DNA of 64,000 nt from an uncultured Veillonellaceae bacterium (GCA_927353735.1 CAKMIA010000001.1:484789-548788); one strand, 5' to 3'; counted from the first letter of the stretch, positions 1 through 7,604 are shown. Notes: a model not told the origin generated them from the letters alone. A program made the numbers and translations.

Positions 1-66
1 GGCCGGCACCATGGCGGCCATGGCGAGCGCCATGAGAATATGCTTTGTCAGAATTTTCTTTTTCAT
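1..66 (-). CDS. Secreted or envelope protein, N-terminus only (truncated by window edge)
   Basis: Only the first 22 codons are inside the window. They read as a classical signal peptide start: a basic stretch (MKKKILTK) followed by a hydrophobic core rich in Ala, Leu and Met. A good ribosome binding site (AAAGGAAAAAGG) lies just upstream of the ATG at 66. The product is therefore exported, but its function cannot be judged because the mature part is beyond position 1. Confidence 0.6.
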   Translation of the reverse strand, partial: MKKKILTKHILMALAMAAMVPA

Positions 67-108
67 AGCCTTTTTCCTTTCTGAATTTGCGGGACCGTGT
101 CCCTTCTA

Positions 109-525
109 TCATGAATTTCCGGGGTTGCGGCGATGCTGTTCCCTCTGCCAGATGAGCCGGCAGAGATCGCTGCAGAAAACGCGCCGGCGGGAACGGGGAT
201 CGGTAATCGTCACTTCCTTCCCGCACTGGCGGCACCGGAAGGTACGGCAGACCTCCTTCGGGTGGGTATCCCCGGAATGCTTCCAGTAGAGCCGCTCGCA
301 ATGGGAGGAGCAGAATTTCTTTCTCCGGTCGGAGGCGCTGGTCACATTGACGACCCGACCGCAACGGGCACAGACAAAACTCCGCAATACCGGACCGTCC
401 GTTTCTTCTTCATACGGCTTCGGCCGTCTCCTGTATGCCAGCTTCCGGCATGCATCGGAACAGAAGCGCTTATGAGGCATGGTCGTGGTAAATGACTTAC
501 CGCACATTTCACAAATCTTTTTCAT
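109..525 (-). CDS. Small protein with three tandem CxxC...FCSxxC zinc fingers
   Basis: The 138-residue basic protein is built almost entirely of three copies of one module: a CxxC knuckle, 12 to 16 residues with several basic positions, then F-C-S-x-x-C followed by an aromatic or hydrophobic residue. The copies begin with ICEMCGK, VCARCGR and RCRQCGK. Such four-Cys treble-clef or FCS-like fingers normally bind zinc and often nucleic acid or protein partners. No other domain is present. The start at 525 (MKKICEMCGK) is chosen because it begins right at the first finger; earlier in-frame starts at 531 and 567 exist and none has a strong ribosome binding site. I do not recognise the family; function unknown. 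Confidence 0.6.
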   Translation of the reverse strand: MKKICEMCGKSFTTTMPHKRFCSDACRKLAYRRRPKPYEEETDGPVLRSFVCARCGRVVNVTSASDRRKKFCSSHCERLYWKHSGDTHPKEVCRTFRCRQCGKEVTITDPRSRRRVFCSDLCRLIWQREQHRRNPGNS

Positions 526-568
526 TTCCATAACTGGTGAATGGCTCCGTTTTCTGAAAACAGGCATA

Positions 569-597
569 GAAAAAAGGCCGCATCAAAAGCAGCCTTT
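569..597 (-). terminator. Rho-independent terminator after the small ORF
   Basis: Read on the minus strand, AAAGGCTGC pairs with GCGGCCTTT around a short TTTTGAT loop and runs into a T-tract. The stop codon of the small ORF at 583-747 lies inside the hairpin, which ties the two together. Confidence 0.65.
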
Positions 598-747
598 GTA
601 TATCTCTATCAGGGCATACCGATCCCTGATGATGCTCTTTTTCTTCCACAGAGGATGTAAGCTTCGGTGCTTCACCCCCCCCAGTCTGAGTGCCACATGA
701 CTCATCATTGGCATCATGCCCGACACGGTATAACGAACGGAGCACAT
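583..747 (-). CDS. Small ORF of 54 codons with a G8 tract and strong SD
   Basis: The peptide starts MCSVRYTVSGMMPMM and ends in a basic, aromatic tail (IYKGCF). Support for real translation: a near-perfect Shine-Dalgarno (GGGAGGTGG) five bases before the ATG at 747, a plausible -10 element (TATACT) upstream, and a terminator at its end. The reading frame runs through eight consecutive G residues (plus-strand C run 675-682). A GTG at 745 opens a second, longer frame through the same region, so slippage in the tract could switch frames. No family is recognised; it could equally be a leader peptide or a small regulatory RNA. Confidence 0.4.
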   Translation of the reverse strand: MCSVRYTVSGMMPMMSHVALRLGGVKHRSLHPLWKKKSIIRDRYALIEIYKGCF

Positions 748-778
748 TCTTCCACCTCCCTTCTATGGTATTTTATTA

Positions 779-809
779 ATCACACCCCAGTATTAGTATA
801 TCACACCCC
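779..809 (-). promoter_or_regulatory. Promoter -10 flanked by two direct repeats (possible operator)
   Basis: On the minus strand the ten-base sequence GGGGTGTGAT occurs twice, 21 bp apart (plus-strand 779-788 and 800-809), that is two helical turns. A -10-like TATACT (795-800) lies between and partly within them, upstream of the small ORF starting at 747. This spacing is typical of a tandem operator bound on one face of the DNA. Confidence 0.4.
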
Positions 810-902
810 TGCATTTTCTTAAACAGATTTTTATATCGATTGAATATAGTAAAATACTCATATGACTATTTTTTCTTATTACATCCAGATTTTAGGCAAA
901 AT

Positions 903-931
903 TAAAAAGCAGCCGTTTTTCAGCTGCTTTC
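903..931 (-). terminator. Rho-independent terminator of the OmpH-like gene
   Basis: Minus-strand hairpin AAAGCAGCTG / CGGCTGCTTT with a T-rich 3' side, just after the stop codon at 938. Confidence 0.75.
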
Positions 932-937
932 TATGAT

Positions 938-1345
938 TTACAGGCGGGCTTTCACCGTTTCTGTGATGTCGCCGTCGGCGGTGCCGTACAGGAGGCTCCG
1001 CGCCCGGACGACGGTATCGTAGCCCTGCTCCTTTGCCACCTCGGCGATGATGGCGGTCACCTGTTCATAGGTCTCTCTCATGTCCGTCCGTTCGTCGGCG
1101 CGGAATTTTTCCCGGTATTCCTGGATCAGCGCCGCCAACGCCTGACCTGTGAGGCCCTCTGACCGCTGGTCAAATTCCCGTTCCAGCTGAGCGCGGCGTT
1201 CGGCGGCGTGCCGCGCGGAGGCCTGCCACGACGGATTGTCTGTAAAAAGGGCACGCATATCGACGGTGGCGACGGCTGCCTCGGCGGTGCCGCCTGCCAG
1301 CAGGCCGGCCGCCACGCAAAGAGCGGCAAGAAATTTCTTTCTCAT
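938..1345 (-). CDS. OmpH/Skp-like periplasmic chaperone family protein
   Basis: This 135-residue protein begins with a clear signal peptide (MRKKFLAALCVAAGLLAGG, cleavage near AEA). It continues as a short beta element with the VATVDMRALF signature, a long charged helical arm (about residues 40-100), and a C-terminal return containing YDTVV, as in the OmpH/Skp family. Skp-like proteins hold unfolded outer-membrane proteins in the periplasm, which fits a diderm cell. It is somewhat shorter than typical family members. The ATG at 1345 is preceded by AAAGGAGG. It is transcribed away from the HAD gene and ends at its own terminator. Confidence 0.75.
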   Translation of the reverse strand: MRKKFLAALCVAAGLLAGGTAEAAVATVDMRALFTDNPSWQASARHAAERRAQLEREFDQRSEGLTGQALAALIQEYREKFRADERTDMRETYEQVTAIIAEVAKEQGYDTVVRARSLLYGTADGDITETVKARL

Positions 1346-1474
1346 CGGAATTCCTCCTTTCCGGGCGGATGCGCCCGAATCCCATGGGCTTTTTCTCCAT
1401 CTTGCCCTTTTATTTCCGGGCTGTCAACGGGATATGGTATACTGAAATCATCGCTATCAACAGAAAGGAATCCT

Positions 1475-2149
1475 ATGAAATCATACACTTCCGTCCTCTT
1501 TGATCTGGACGGCACCATTTCCCGGTCGGCGCCGGGCATCATCCGTTCTCTCCAGTACGGGCTGGACAGCATCGGCATCCATGAAAAAGACCCGTCCCGC
1601 CTCACCCGCTTCATCGGGCCACCGCTCAATGTGGAGCTCCGCGCGGCCTACGGCCTCCCCGCCGGGCAAATCGAAAAGGTGATCTCCCGCTTCCGGGAGC
1701 GCTATGAAACGGAGGGCATCTTCGAATGCGAGCTCTACCCGGGCATCGCCGATGTGGTGCGGGACTGCGCTGCCGCGGGGCTCCGCCTCGCCGTGGCATC
1801 CAGCAAGCCGGAGCCCCATGTGCAGACGCTCATGCGCCATTTCGGCATCGCTGCGTGCTTCGCCGTCATCAGCGGCAGCCGCATCGAAGATGAGCTGGAC
1901 AACCGCACCGGCGCGGACAACAAGGACCGGGTGATCGCCAAGACGCTCAGCCGGCTCGGCGGCCATGCGCTCCCGGCCGTGATGGTGGGCGATACCAAAT
2001 ACGATATCCTCGGCGCGCACCACAACGGACTGGACTCCATCGCCGTGACCTACGGCTACGGGTCCCGGGAGGAGCTCCGGGAAGCCGGGCCCACCTTCAC
2101 CGCCGGTTCCGCTGCGGACCTGCGGGCACTCCTCCTCCACGGGAAATAA
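1475..2149 (+). CDS. HAD-superfamily phosphatase, phosphoglycolate phosphatase-like
   Basis: A 224-residue haloacid dehalogenase-fold hydrolase. Motif I is FDLDGT at residues 8-13 (nucleophile Asp), motif II is the Ser of VASSKP, and motif IV is VMVGDTKYDI with its acidic pair. The region between motifs I and II has the four-helix cap of the Gph/PgmB-type subfamily. Such enzymes dephosphorylate small phosphometabolites such as 2-phosphoglycolate or pyrophosphate; the substrate cannot be assigned. The start at 1475 (MKSYTSVLFDLDG) has AAAGGA upstream. Longer in-frame extensions lack an RBS and are rejected. Monocistronic, with a convergent terminator. Confidence 0.85.
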   Translation: MKSYTSVLFDLDGTISRSAPGIIRSLQYGLDSIGIHEKDPSRLTRFIGPPLNVELRAAYGLPAGQIEKVISRFRERYETEGIFECELYPGIADVVRDCAAAGLRLAVASSKPEPHVQTLMRHFGIAACFAVISGSRIEDELDNRTGADNKDRVIAKTLSRLGGHALPAVMVGDTKYDILGAHHNGLDSIAVTYGYGSREELREAGPTFTAGSAADLRALLLHGK

Positions 2150-2192
2150 ATAAAAAAAGCCTGTCTCTTGCAAGAGAACAGGTCTTTTTTAT
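2150..2192. terminator. Bidirectional terminator between convergent genes
   Basis: AAAAAGCCTGTCTC pairs with GAGAACAGGTCTTTTT around a TTGCAA loop. A-tract and T-tract flank both sides, serving the HAD gene (plus) and the LOG-family gene (minus). Confidence 0.85.
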
Positions 2193-2194
2193 TG

Positions 2195-2746
2195 TCAGAA
2201 GGAAAAGCCCGCTGCCCGGAGCAGTGCCTCCGCCTCTTCCAGACTGCGGATGAAATGCAGGCCCCGGCGGTCCTCGTCCGAAAGGAAGCCGTTATCCTCC
2301 ATGGCATGGAAATAGCTGTCGAGCCGGTCATAGCAGTGCGCCGCGTTGTACACGAGGACGGGCTTGTGGTGCCGGCCGAGGCGGTACAGGGAGTAGGTCT
2401 CGGCGATTTCCTCGAGGGTCCCCGGCCCGCCGGGCAGCGCGAGGAAGGCGTCTCCCATGGCGATCATCTTTTCTTTCCGCTCAGCCATGGTCTCCACGGT
2501 GATCATGGCCGTGAGGCCGGTGTGGGCTTCTTCCCGCGTCTTCAGGAAGGACGGGATGACGCCCACCGCTTCGCCGCCGGCGGCGAGGAGCGCATCGGCG
2601 CAGGCTCCCATGAGGCCGGTGCGGCCGCCGCCGTAGATCATGCGGATGTGACGGCGCGCCAGCCAGCGGCCAGTCTCTTCCGCGGCCCGGCGGAACGCGG
2701 GATCGCGGCCGGGATTGGCCCCGCAGTACACGGTGAGCTGTTTCAT
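2195..2746 (-). CDS. LOG family protein (nucleoside 5'-monophosphate phosphoribohydrolase type)
   Basis: A 183-residue Rossmann-type protein with the two family signatures: GGGRTGLMG near residue 40 and the LPGGPGTLEE active-site motif (PGGxGTxxE) near residue 110. LOG proteins cleave the N-glycosidic bond of AMP or cytokinin nucleotides, releasing ribose 5-phosphate; in bacteria they act on purine monophosphates. The ATG at 2746 overlaps the stop of the upstream acetyltransferase (ATGA) and has GAAAGGAG before it, so the two are translationally coupled. Confidence 0.88.
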   Translation of the reverse strand: MKQLTVYCGANPGRDPAFRRAAEETGRWLARRHIRMIYGGGRTGLMGACADALLAAGGEAVGVIPSFLKTREEAHTGLTAMITVETMAERKEKMIAMGDAFLALPGGPGTLEEIAETYSLYRLGRHHKPVLVYNAAHCYDRLDSYFHAMEDNGFLSDEDRRGLHFIRSLEEAEALLRAAGFSF

Positions 2747-3204
2747 ACAGTGCTCCTTTCTGTTTCCATGACGAGATTCTCCAGCCTGACGCCGCGGCGC
2801 ACTACGGTCTGCCGCCGCACGATACGCCAGCCCCGGGCGAGGAAGAATGGCCGCGCCGTGAGGGAGGCTTCCGTGCGGAGACGCCGCGCCCCCGCCGCAC
2901 GGACGAGCGCCGCGAGGAGCGCCGTCCCGATGCCTTCGCCCTGCCGGGCCGCGTGGACGAAGAGGCGGTCCACGTACCCGTCCGGCCGGACGTCTCCGAA
3001 GCCGAGGAGCGCGCCTTCCTCTTCCGCGGCGAAGGCCGGATGTCCCGCAAAGGACGCGGTCCACGCGGCTTCGTCCTCCGCGCCCGCGGCCCACGCGCGG
3101 CAGGCGCTCTCGCTGTAGTCTTTCCGGTTCACAGCGAGGACGGTCTCCCGGAAGAGCCGCGCCGCGGCGGGGCCGTCTTCGGGACGGAATGGCCGGATGT
3201 GCAT
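2743..3204 (-). CDS. GNAT family N-acetyltransferase
   Basis: A 153-residue single-domain acetyltransferase of the GCN5-related fold. The N-terminal MHIRPFRPEDGPAAARLF and the acetyl-CoA binding motif A (RQGEGIGTALL, about residues 85-97) are clear, followed by a C-terminal FFLARGW-type strand. Family members transfer acetyl groups to amines of small molecules or proteins; this one most resembles the small-molecule acetyltransferase branch, but the substrate is unknown. GGAGAGGAGG precedes the ATG at 3204. It overlaps the LOG gene by four bases, forming a two-gene operon. Confidence 0.85.
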   Translation of the reverse strand: MHIRPFRPEDGPAAARLFRETVLAVNRKDYSESACRAWAAGAEDEAAWTASFAGHPAFAAEEEGALLGFGDVRPDGYVDRLFVHAARQGEGIGTALLAALVRAAGARRLRTEASLTARPFFLARGWRIVRRQTVVRRGVRLENLVMETERSTV

Positions 3205-3231
3205 GGGATTTCCTCCTCTCTCCGGACAAAG

Positions 3232-3257
3232 AAAAAAGATACGGGACAGCCCGTATC
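3232..3257 (-). terminator. Rho-independent terminator of thiW
   Basis: GATACGGG and CCCGTATC form a perfect eight-pair stem with a four-base loop. On the minus strand it is followed by TTTTTT, directly after the thiW stop. Confidence 0.85.
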
Positions 3258-3264
3258 CCTGTTT

Positions 3265-3795
3265 TCACGCTCTGCGGTCGTAGACCTGGATGCCCAGTTT
3301 CCGCTGAAATTCCCGGAGCGTGCCGTTCCGGGAGAGGACGGTGAGCAGAGCAAAGGCGATGGACCCGCCGATGAGGGTACCGCAGATGAAGCTGGGCACG
3401 TAGTACATCCACGAGAGGCCCGTGCGTCCGTAGAGAAATTCCATCACCGGATAGGAGACCACCGCGCCAATGAGGCCCGTACCGATGACCTCACCCAGCA
3501 CCGCCGCCAGAATGCGTCCGCCCGACGCCCGGTACAGGATGCCCGACAGCGCCGCGCCGAAGACCGCCCCGGTGAGTGCCAGCGGCGGGATGCCCATGAG
3601 CACCATGCGGATGATGCCGATGAGCGTCGCACAGAGCAGGGAATACCACGGCCCCATGAAAACCGAGCAGATGATATTGATCAGGTGCGCCATGGGACAC
3701 ATGCCCTCGATGCGCAGGATTGGGGAAATAACGACCCCCAGCCCGATCATCATCGCCAGAAACACAAGGCGCAGTACGTGATTTTCTTTTTCCAT
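3265..3795 (-). CDS. thiW: ThiW-like ECF transporter substrate-binding (S) component
   Basis: A 176-residue membrane protein with about five hydrophobic segments. The family pattern of ThiW is visible: an N-terminal helix, the block MAHLINIICSVFMGPWYSLL, then IIRMVLMGIPPLALTGAVFG. ThiW is the S component that supplies the thiazole moiety of thiamine through an energy-coupling-factor transporter; the shared ATPase and T components are not in the window. The start at 3795 (MEKENHVLRL) has GGAGGGG upstream; the longer open frame runs into the leader RNA and is not used. Substrate assignment rests on family resemblance, so another vitamin precursor is possible. Confidence 0.7.
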   Translation of the reverse strand: MEKENHVLRLVFLAMMIGLGVVISPILRIEGMCPMAHLINIICSVFMGPWYSLLCATLIGIIRMVLMGIPPLALTGAVFGAALSGILYRASGGRILAAVLGEVIGTGLIGAVVSYPVMEFLYGRTGLSWMYYVPSFICGTLIGGSIAFALLTVLSRNGTLREFQRKLGIQVYDRRA

Positions 3796-3984
3796 TTTCT
3801 TCACCCCTCCGAAGATCCCGGGCATCCGCCGGTCCCGCAGGCCGTGAAGCGTCATTCCAATACACAACCTCCCCCAGCGGATCGATGCCGGACGGTCGGC
3901 ACTCCCTAGTGCCCTCTCACCCCGAAACACGGGTTCCCTCGCTATGTACTGAAACAGATCCAGGGCGCTCCCCCTCGATCTTCC
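3796..3984 (-). promoter_or_regulatory. Long structured 5' leader of thiW, type not recognised
   Basis: Between a good promoter and thiW lies about 190 nt of G+C-rich leader able to form several helices on the minus strand. An example is ATCCGCTGG pairing with CCGGCGGAT, and CCCG-TTTC-GGGG-type hairpins occur near 3920-3940. A TPP riboswitch would be expected for thiW, but I do not find its CUGAGA and ACCUGAUC core elements. The leader may be a divergent or unknown cis-regulatory RNA. Confidence 0.45.
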
Positions 3985-3987
3985 CTT

Positions 3988-4015
3988 AGTATACCAGACC
4001 GAAAAAAAATCACAA
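3988..4015 (-). promoter_or_regulatory. Promoter of thiW leader
   Basis: Minus-strand -35 TTGTGA (4010-4015) and -10 TATACT (3988-3993) are separated by 16 bp. This places the transcription start near 3982. Confidence 0.55.
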
Positions 4016-4030
4016 CCGCCCCTGTCCGGT

Positions 4031-4070
4031 ACAAAAAATAAGGACACGGTCTCCCGTGTCCTTACCTTTT
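4031..4070 (-). terminator. Rho-independent terminator of the M20/racemase operon
   Basis: Minus-strand AAGGACACGG / CCGTGTCCTT hairpin followed by ATTTTTTG, immediately after the M20 peptidase stop at 4078. Confidence 0.85.
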
Positions 4071-4077
4071 ATATCCA

Positions 4078-5250
4078 TCATTCGATGACGTCTCTGTCTC
4101 TGACCTTCAGCAGAATGCCTGCCATCTGCTTGGTGCGGCGGAAGAGGCTTTCCACATCGGCCCATTCTTCCACGGTGTGATTTCTTGCGCCCTCCACACC
4201 GACAGCGCAGAGGGTGGGCACGCCCGCTGCCGTGGTATAGGCTGCATCGCTGCCGCCGCCGCAGAGCCGCGCTTCCGGTTTCCGGAAGCCGCTTTCTTCG
4301 GCCACTTCCTGCGCGATAGAGAGAAGAGTCATATTGCCTGCCAGACGGGGCATGACCGCAAAACCCACATTGTCCGAGACCTTCGTGGTCGTGTCCGGCA
4401 CATAGGTCTTTGCACAGACGTCCGCCACCTTCTGGCGGAGCACCGGCAGATCTTCCGGATGGGTATAGCGGAAATCGCATTCCACCTTGCAGTAGGCCGG
4501 CGCCGCATTGGCCACGGTGCCGCCCTCAATGGTGCCGACATTGACGTTGTATTCCTTCGAGAAGTCCGTCAGTTTTTCGATCTCGATGATCTTGTGAGCC
4601 ATTTCAAGGATGGCGCTCCGGCCGTTTTCCGGATCGTTGCCCACATGACAGCCGCGGCCGTACACTTCCACGAAGAAGCGCCAGCAGCCCTTGCGCTGTA
4701 CCACGAGACTGTTGTCCGTAAAGCCGGTCTCGAAATTGAAGGCGCATTTGGCACCGACGGCTTCCTTCCGGATCACCTCCGGCGCATCGGAGAAGCAGTG
4801 GGCCGGTTCTTCATCGGCATCCAGAATGACCTTCACCGGGAAATCGGACACACCGGCCGCTTCCAGTGCCTGCAGCGTGGACAGAAGAATGGTGACGCCG
4901 CCTTTCATATCGAGCACGCCCGGACCGTAAGCCTTGCCAGCCTTGATGGTGAACGGACGGCGTTCCGGCTCTCCCTTGAAAAATACGGTATCCATATGTC
5001 CCATGAGGATCACGAAGGGCTTTGTCATATCGCCCCGTTCGGCAATGATGGTATCCCCGCATTTTTCATAGGACACACGGCGGATGGAGAATCCCAGCTT
5101 TTCCAGAATCCCTGCACAGAGATTTCCCATGGCCATGCCGCCTTCTTTGACGCCGATGCCGGAGTCGATGGTCACCATGTCCTTCCAGAGACTGACCATG
5201 TCATCCCGATGTGCATCGACCCACTGATACGCTTTTTCTCTTTCGTCCAT
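4078..5250 (-). CDS. M20 family metallopeptidase/deacylase (copy 1)
   Basis: A 390-residue di-zinc hydrolase of the M20 family, closest in motif layout to the carboxypeptidase G2/ArgE-like branch. Visible are the zinc motifs GHMDTVF and GPGVLDMKGG (about residues 80-120), the catalytic DADEEP, and the late HTVEEWADVESLF histidine region. Such enzymes hydrolyse the amide of N-acyl-L-amino acids or small peptides. It is the last gene of an operon with a paralogous M20 enzyme and an N-acylamino-acid racemase, pointing to deacylation of racemised N-acyl amino acids. The start at 5250 (MDEREKAYQW) has GGAGG twelve bases upstream; the longer open frame reads into the preceding gene. Confidence 0.85.
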   Translation of the reverse strand: MDEREKAYQWVDAHRDDMVSLWKDMVTIDSGIGVKEGGMAMGNLCAGILEKLGFSIRRVSYEKCGDTIIAERGDMTKPFVILMGHMDTVFFKGEPERRPFTIKAGKAYGPGVLDMKGGVTILLSTLQALEAAGVSDFPVKVILDADEEPAHCFSDAPEVIRKEAVGAKCAFNFETGFTDNSLVVQRKGCWRFFVEVYGRGCHVGNDPENGRSAILEMAHKIIEIEKLTDFSKEYNVNVGTIEGGTVANAAPAYCKVECDFRYTHPEDLPVLRQKVADVCAKTYVPDTTTKVSDNVGFAVMPRLAGNMTLLSIAQEVAEESGFRKPEARLCGGGSDAAYTTAAGVPTLCAVGVEGARNHTVEEWADVESLFRRTKQMAGILLKVRDRDVIE

Positions 5251-5270
5251 AGTATATGTATGCCTCCTTA

Positions 5271-6422
5271 TTACAGCTTCATGAGCAGAGCCGCCGAGAG
5301 CTTTGTCCGTTCGGTGAGAGAGCTTTCTTTCGCCCATTCTCTCACGGTGTGATTGAACTGGCCTTTGACGCCCATGGCACACAGTGCCGGCACTCCCTCT
5401 GCGGTAATGTAAGCGGAATCACTGCCGCCGCCGACGGCGATGGCTTTCATTTCCGGAAGTCCTGCCTCCCTGGCGATCTGATTGGCTTTGTCAAAGAGCT
5501 CCTCCGAGGAAGCCAGCCGCTCCATGGCGCCCATTTTGACTTCACAGCGGCACGTGGTCTGTACCTGATCGATATAGACCTTGTCCGTGATCTCCTTCAG
5601 CGCTTTTTCCACCCGTTCGATGCCGGCCATGGTGCGGAACCGCACATCCACGCGGCACCACGCATTTTCCGGAATGGCATTGGGCACGGTCCCGCCGGCG
5701 ATGACGCCTACATTGACGGTCGTTCCCTCGGCCATATCGGTGAGGGCTTCCATATCGAGCGCCTTATGACAGAGCTCCTTCACAGCGCTGCGGCCGTCTT
5801 CCGGATTGTTTCCCGCATGGGCGCCCACACCGTGGAAATCGAAGCGATACTGCGCACAGCCCTTCCGTTCCAGCACGATGCCGTTATCGATGAAGCCGGT
5901 CTCGTAATTGAAGGCCATGAGTGCGCCCCGGGCTTCCTTCCGGTAATCCTGTGCGGCATCAGACCAGCCGTGGCCTACTTCTTCATCCCCGGCGAGAATG
6001 ATCTTCAGAGGATATCTGTTCCAGCCGCTTTCCAGCAGGGTCTTCACCGCATAAAGCATGACCGTGATGCCGCCCTTCATATCGAGGACACCCGGGCCAG
6101 TCACCCGTCCGTCCTGCACGGTGAAGGGACGTTCCGCTGCCGTGCCGTCTGCAAAGACGGTGTCCATGTGTCCGGTGAGGATCACAAAGGGCTTCGTCAT
6201 ATCCCCATATTCAGCGACAAGCATATTGCCTGCCTTTTCATATTCATGGAACCGGACCATAAATCCGAGCGGTTCGAGGAAGCGCCGGATATCCTGTCCC
6301 ACGCTGTCCACGCCGGCTTTATTTCCGGAGCCGCAGTCCCGGTTGACCAGCGACTTCCAGGTATCCATCATGGCCGGCTTTGCCTGGTCGATGCTCTGAA
6401 ATATTTCTTCCAGTGTCCTCAT
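5271..6422 (-). CDS. M20 family metallopeptidase/deacylase (copy 2)
   Basis: A 383-residue paralogue of the downstream M20 enzyme with the same motif set: GHMDTVFADG, GPGVLDMKGG, the catalytic LAGDEEVGHG and a C-terminal FNHTVREWAKESSL. A lid/dimerisation domain with HAGNNPEDGRS occupies roughly residues 190-300. The two copies are clearly related over their whole length but diverged, suggesting different acyl or side-chain preferences. Its ATG overlaps the racemase stop by four bases (ATGA), and GGGAG lies eight bases upstream, so racemase and deacylase are translationally coupled. Confidence 0.87.
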   Translation of the reverse strand: MRTLEEIFQSIDQAKPAMMDTWKSLVNRDCGSGNKAGVDSVGQDIRRFLEPLGFMVRFHEYEKAGNMLVAEYGDMTKPFVILTGHMDTVFADGTAAERPFTVQDGRVTGPGVLDMKGGITVMLYAVKTLLESGWNRYPLKIILAGDEEVGHGWSDAAQDYRKEARGALMAFNYETGFIDNGIVLERKGCAQYRFDFHGVGAHAGNNPEDGRSAVKELCHKALDMEALTDMAEGTTVNVGVIAGGTVPNAIPENAWCRVDVRFRTMAGIERVEKALKEITDKVYIDQVQTTCRCEVKMGAMERLASSEELFDKANQIAREAGLPEMKAIAVGGGSDSAYITAEGVPALCAMGVKGQFNHTVREWAKESSLTERTKLSAALLMKL

Positions 6423-7531
6423 TTGTTATACTCCCATTTTTCCAGCGTGTGTTCATCCACTACCTTCTGATTCAGCTCGAAGCCCGTTCCCGGAAGTTCC
6501 GGCAGGCGAACCATGGCATGGCTGTCGATATAGGTGGACGGCGTGACGATGTCCACGCCGTAATAGCGGTCGCTGCTCGGAATATCATTGGGATAGCGGT
6601 AATAGGGCAGCGTCGCCACAGCCAGATTGTGGCCGCGGGCCACGCCGTCGTCCACCATGCCGCCGCACCAGCAGTATACGCCGTGCTCGCCGGCATATTT
6701 CTGAATGCGCCGTGCTTCCGTGAGGCCGCCTACGCGGGCCACCTTGATATTGATGATCTTGCAGCTGCCCAGTTCAATGGCTCTGCGTGCGTCATCCAGA
6801 GAAATGATGCTTTCATCAAGACAGATCGGCGTCTTGATGACCTCCTGAAGATGACGGTGATCCACGATGTCATCCGATTCCAGCGGCTGTTCGATCATGA
6901 GCAAGTTCAGGTCATCCATTTCGCGGAACAGATTGATGTCGTCCAGCGTGTAGGCAGAATTGGCATCGGCCATGAGCATGATGTCCCCGAATTCCCTGCG
7001 GACAGCGCTGAGATAATTGATGTCGTGACCCGGCTTGATCTTGCATTTGATCCGGCGGTAGCCCTGCTTCATGTATTCTTCTATCGTGTGGAGCAGTTTG
7101 TCCGGCGTTTCCTCAATGCCGAGGGAGACTCCTGCCTCGATTTCATTCTTTACGCCGCCGAGAGCCTTATATTCCGGCACACCCAGTTCCTTGGAATACA
7201 GTTCCCACAGAGCGCAATCCACTGCGGCGCGGGCCATGCGGTTCCGGCGGATCCACGCGGTCTCGTCAAAGAAATGCTCCGGCGTGCTGATATCTCCCAT
7301 ATCGAACAGAGCGGGGATGAGGTAATTCTGGATCACATACAGGGCGCCGATGGTGGTTTCTTCGTTATACCACGGACGCAGGAATGCGGAGCACGCACCG
7401 CGGCCCACATTGCCTTCCTCATCGTACAGTTCAATGATGGAAAAATCCTTCTGGATGAGGCCGAAGCTCGTGCGGAACGGCTTTTTGAAATCCAGATGCA
7501 TACGGCGTAAAACAACTTTATTGATTTTCAT
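6419..7531 (-). CDS. Enolase-superfamily N-acylamino-acid racemase / OSBS-like protein (copy 1)
   Basis: A 370-residue protein of the muconate-lactonizing subgroup, in the branch containing low-GC o-succinylbenzoate synthases and N-succinylamino-acid racemases. The catalytic set is present: the KxK-type motif RIKCKIKPGHD, metal ligands in MADANS, IEQPLE and CLDESI, and the second-half lysine in IINIKVARVGG. No other menaquinone gene is nearby and a second copy lies in the same island. Coupling to M20 deacylases therefore favours racemisation of N-acyl amino acids over menaquinone synthesis. AAGGAGG precedes the ATG at 7531. Confidence 0.82.
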   Translation of the reverse strand: MKINKVVLRRMHLDFKKPFRTSFGLIQKDFSIIELYDEEGNVGRGACSAFLRPWYNEETTIGALYVIQNYLIPALFDMGDISTPEHFFDETAWIRRNRMARAAVDCALWELYSKELGVPEYKALGGVKNEIEAGVSLGIEETPDKLLHTIEEYMKQGYRRIKCKIKPGHDINYLSAVRREFGDIMLMADANSAYTLDDINLFREMDDLNLLMIEQPLESDDIVDHRHLQEVIKTPICLDESIISLDDARRAIELGSCKIINIKVARVGGLTEARRIQKYAGEHGVYCWCGGMVDDGVARGHNLAVATLPYYRYPNDIPSSDRYYGVDIVTPSTYIDSHAMVRLPELPGTGFELNQKVVDEHTLEKWEYNK

Positions 7532-7557
7532 GCTGCAACCTCCTTACTTGTGCAGTA

Positions 7558-7600
7558 AGAGCCGGTCCCGTATCCCTCAGGGATGCCAGACCGGCTCTCA
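7558..7600 (-). other. Intercistronic hairpin between MFS gene and racemase
   Basis: GAGCCGGT and ACCGGCTC form a strong stem enclosing a second small hairpin. There is no proper T-tract, so it is more likely an mRNA-stabilising or attenuating element that adjusts expression between transporter and enzymes than a full terminator. Confidence 0.5.
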
Positions 7601-7604
7601 TCAT

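Noticed and set aside
509..745. 78-codon minus-strand frame starting at GTG 745
   Set aside because: It runs through the terminator at 569-597 into the zinc-finger gene; kept only as a possible slippage product.
3796..3984. TPP riboswitch in the thiW leader
   Set aside because: The conserved CUGAGA and ACCUGAUC-type core could not be found, so no class is assigned.
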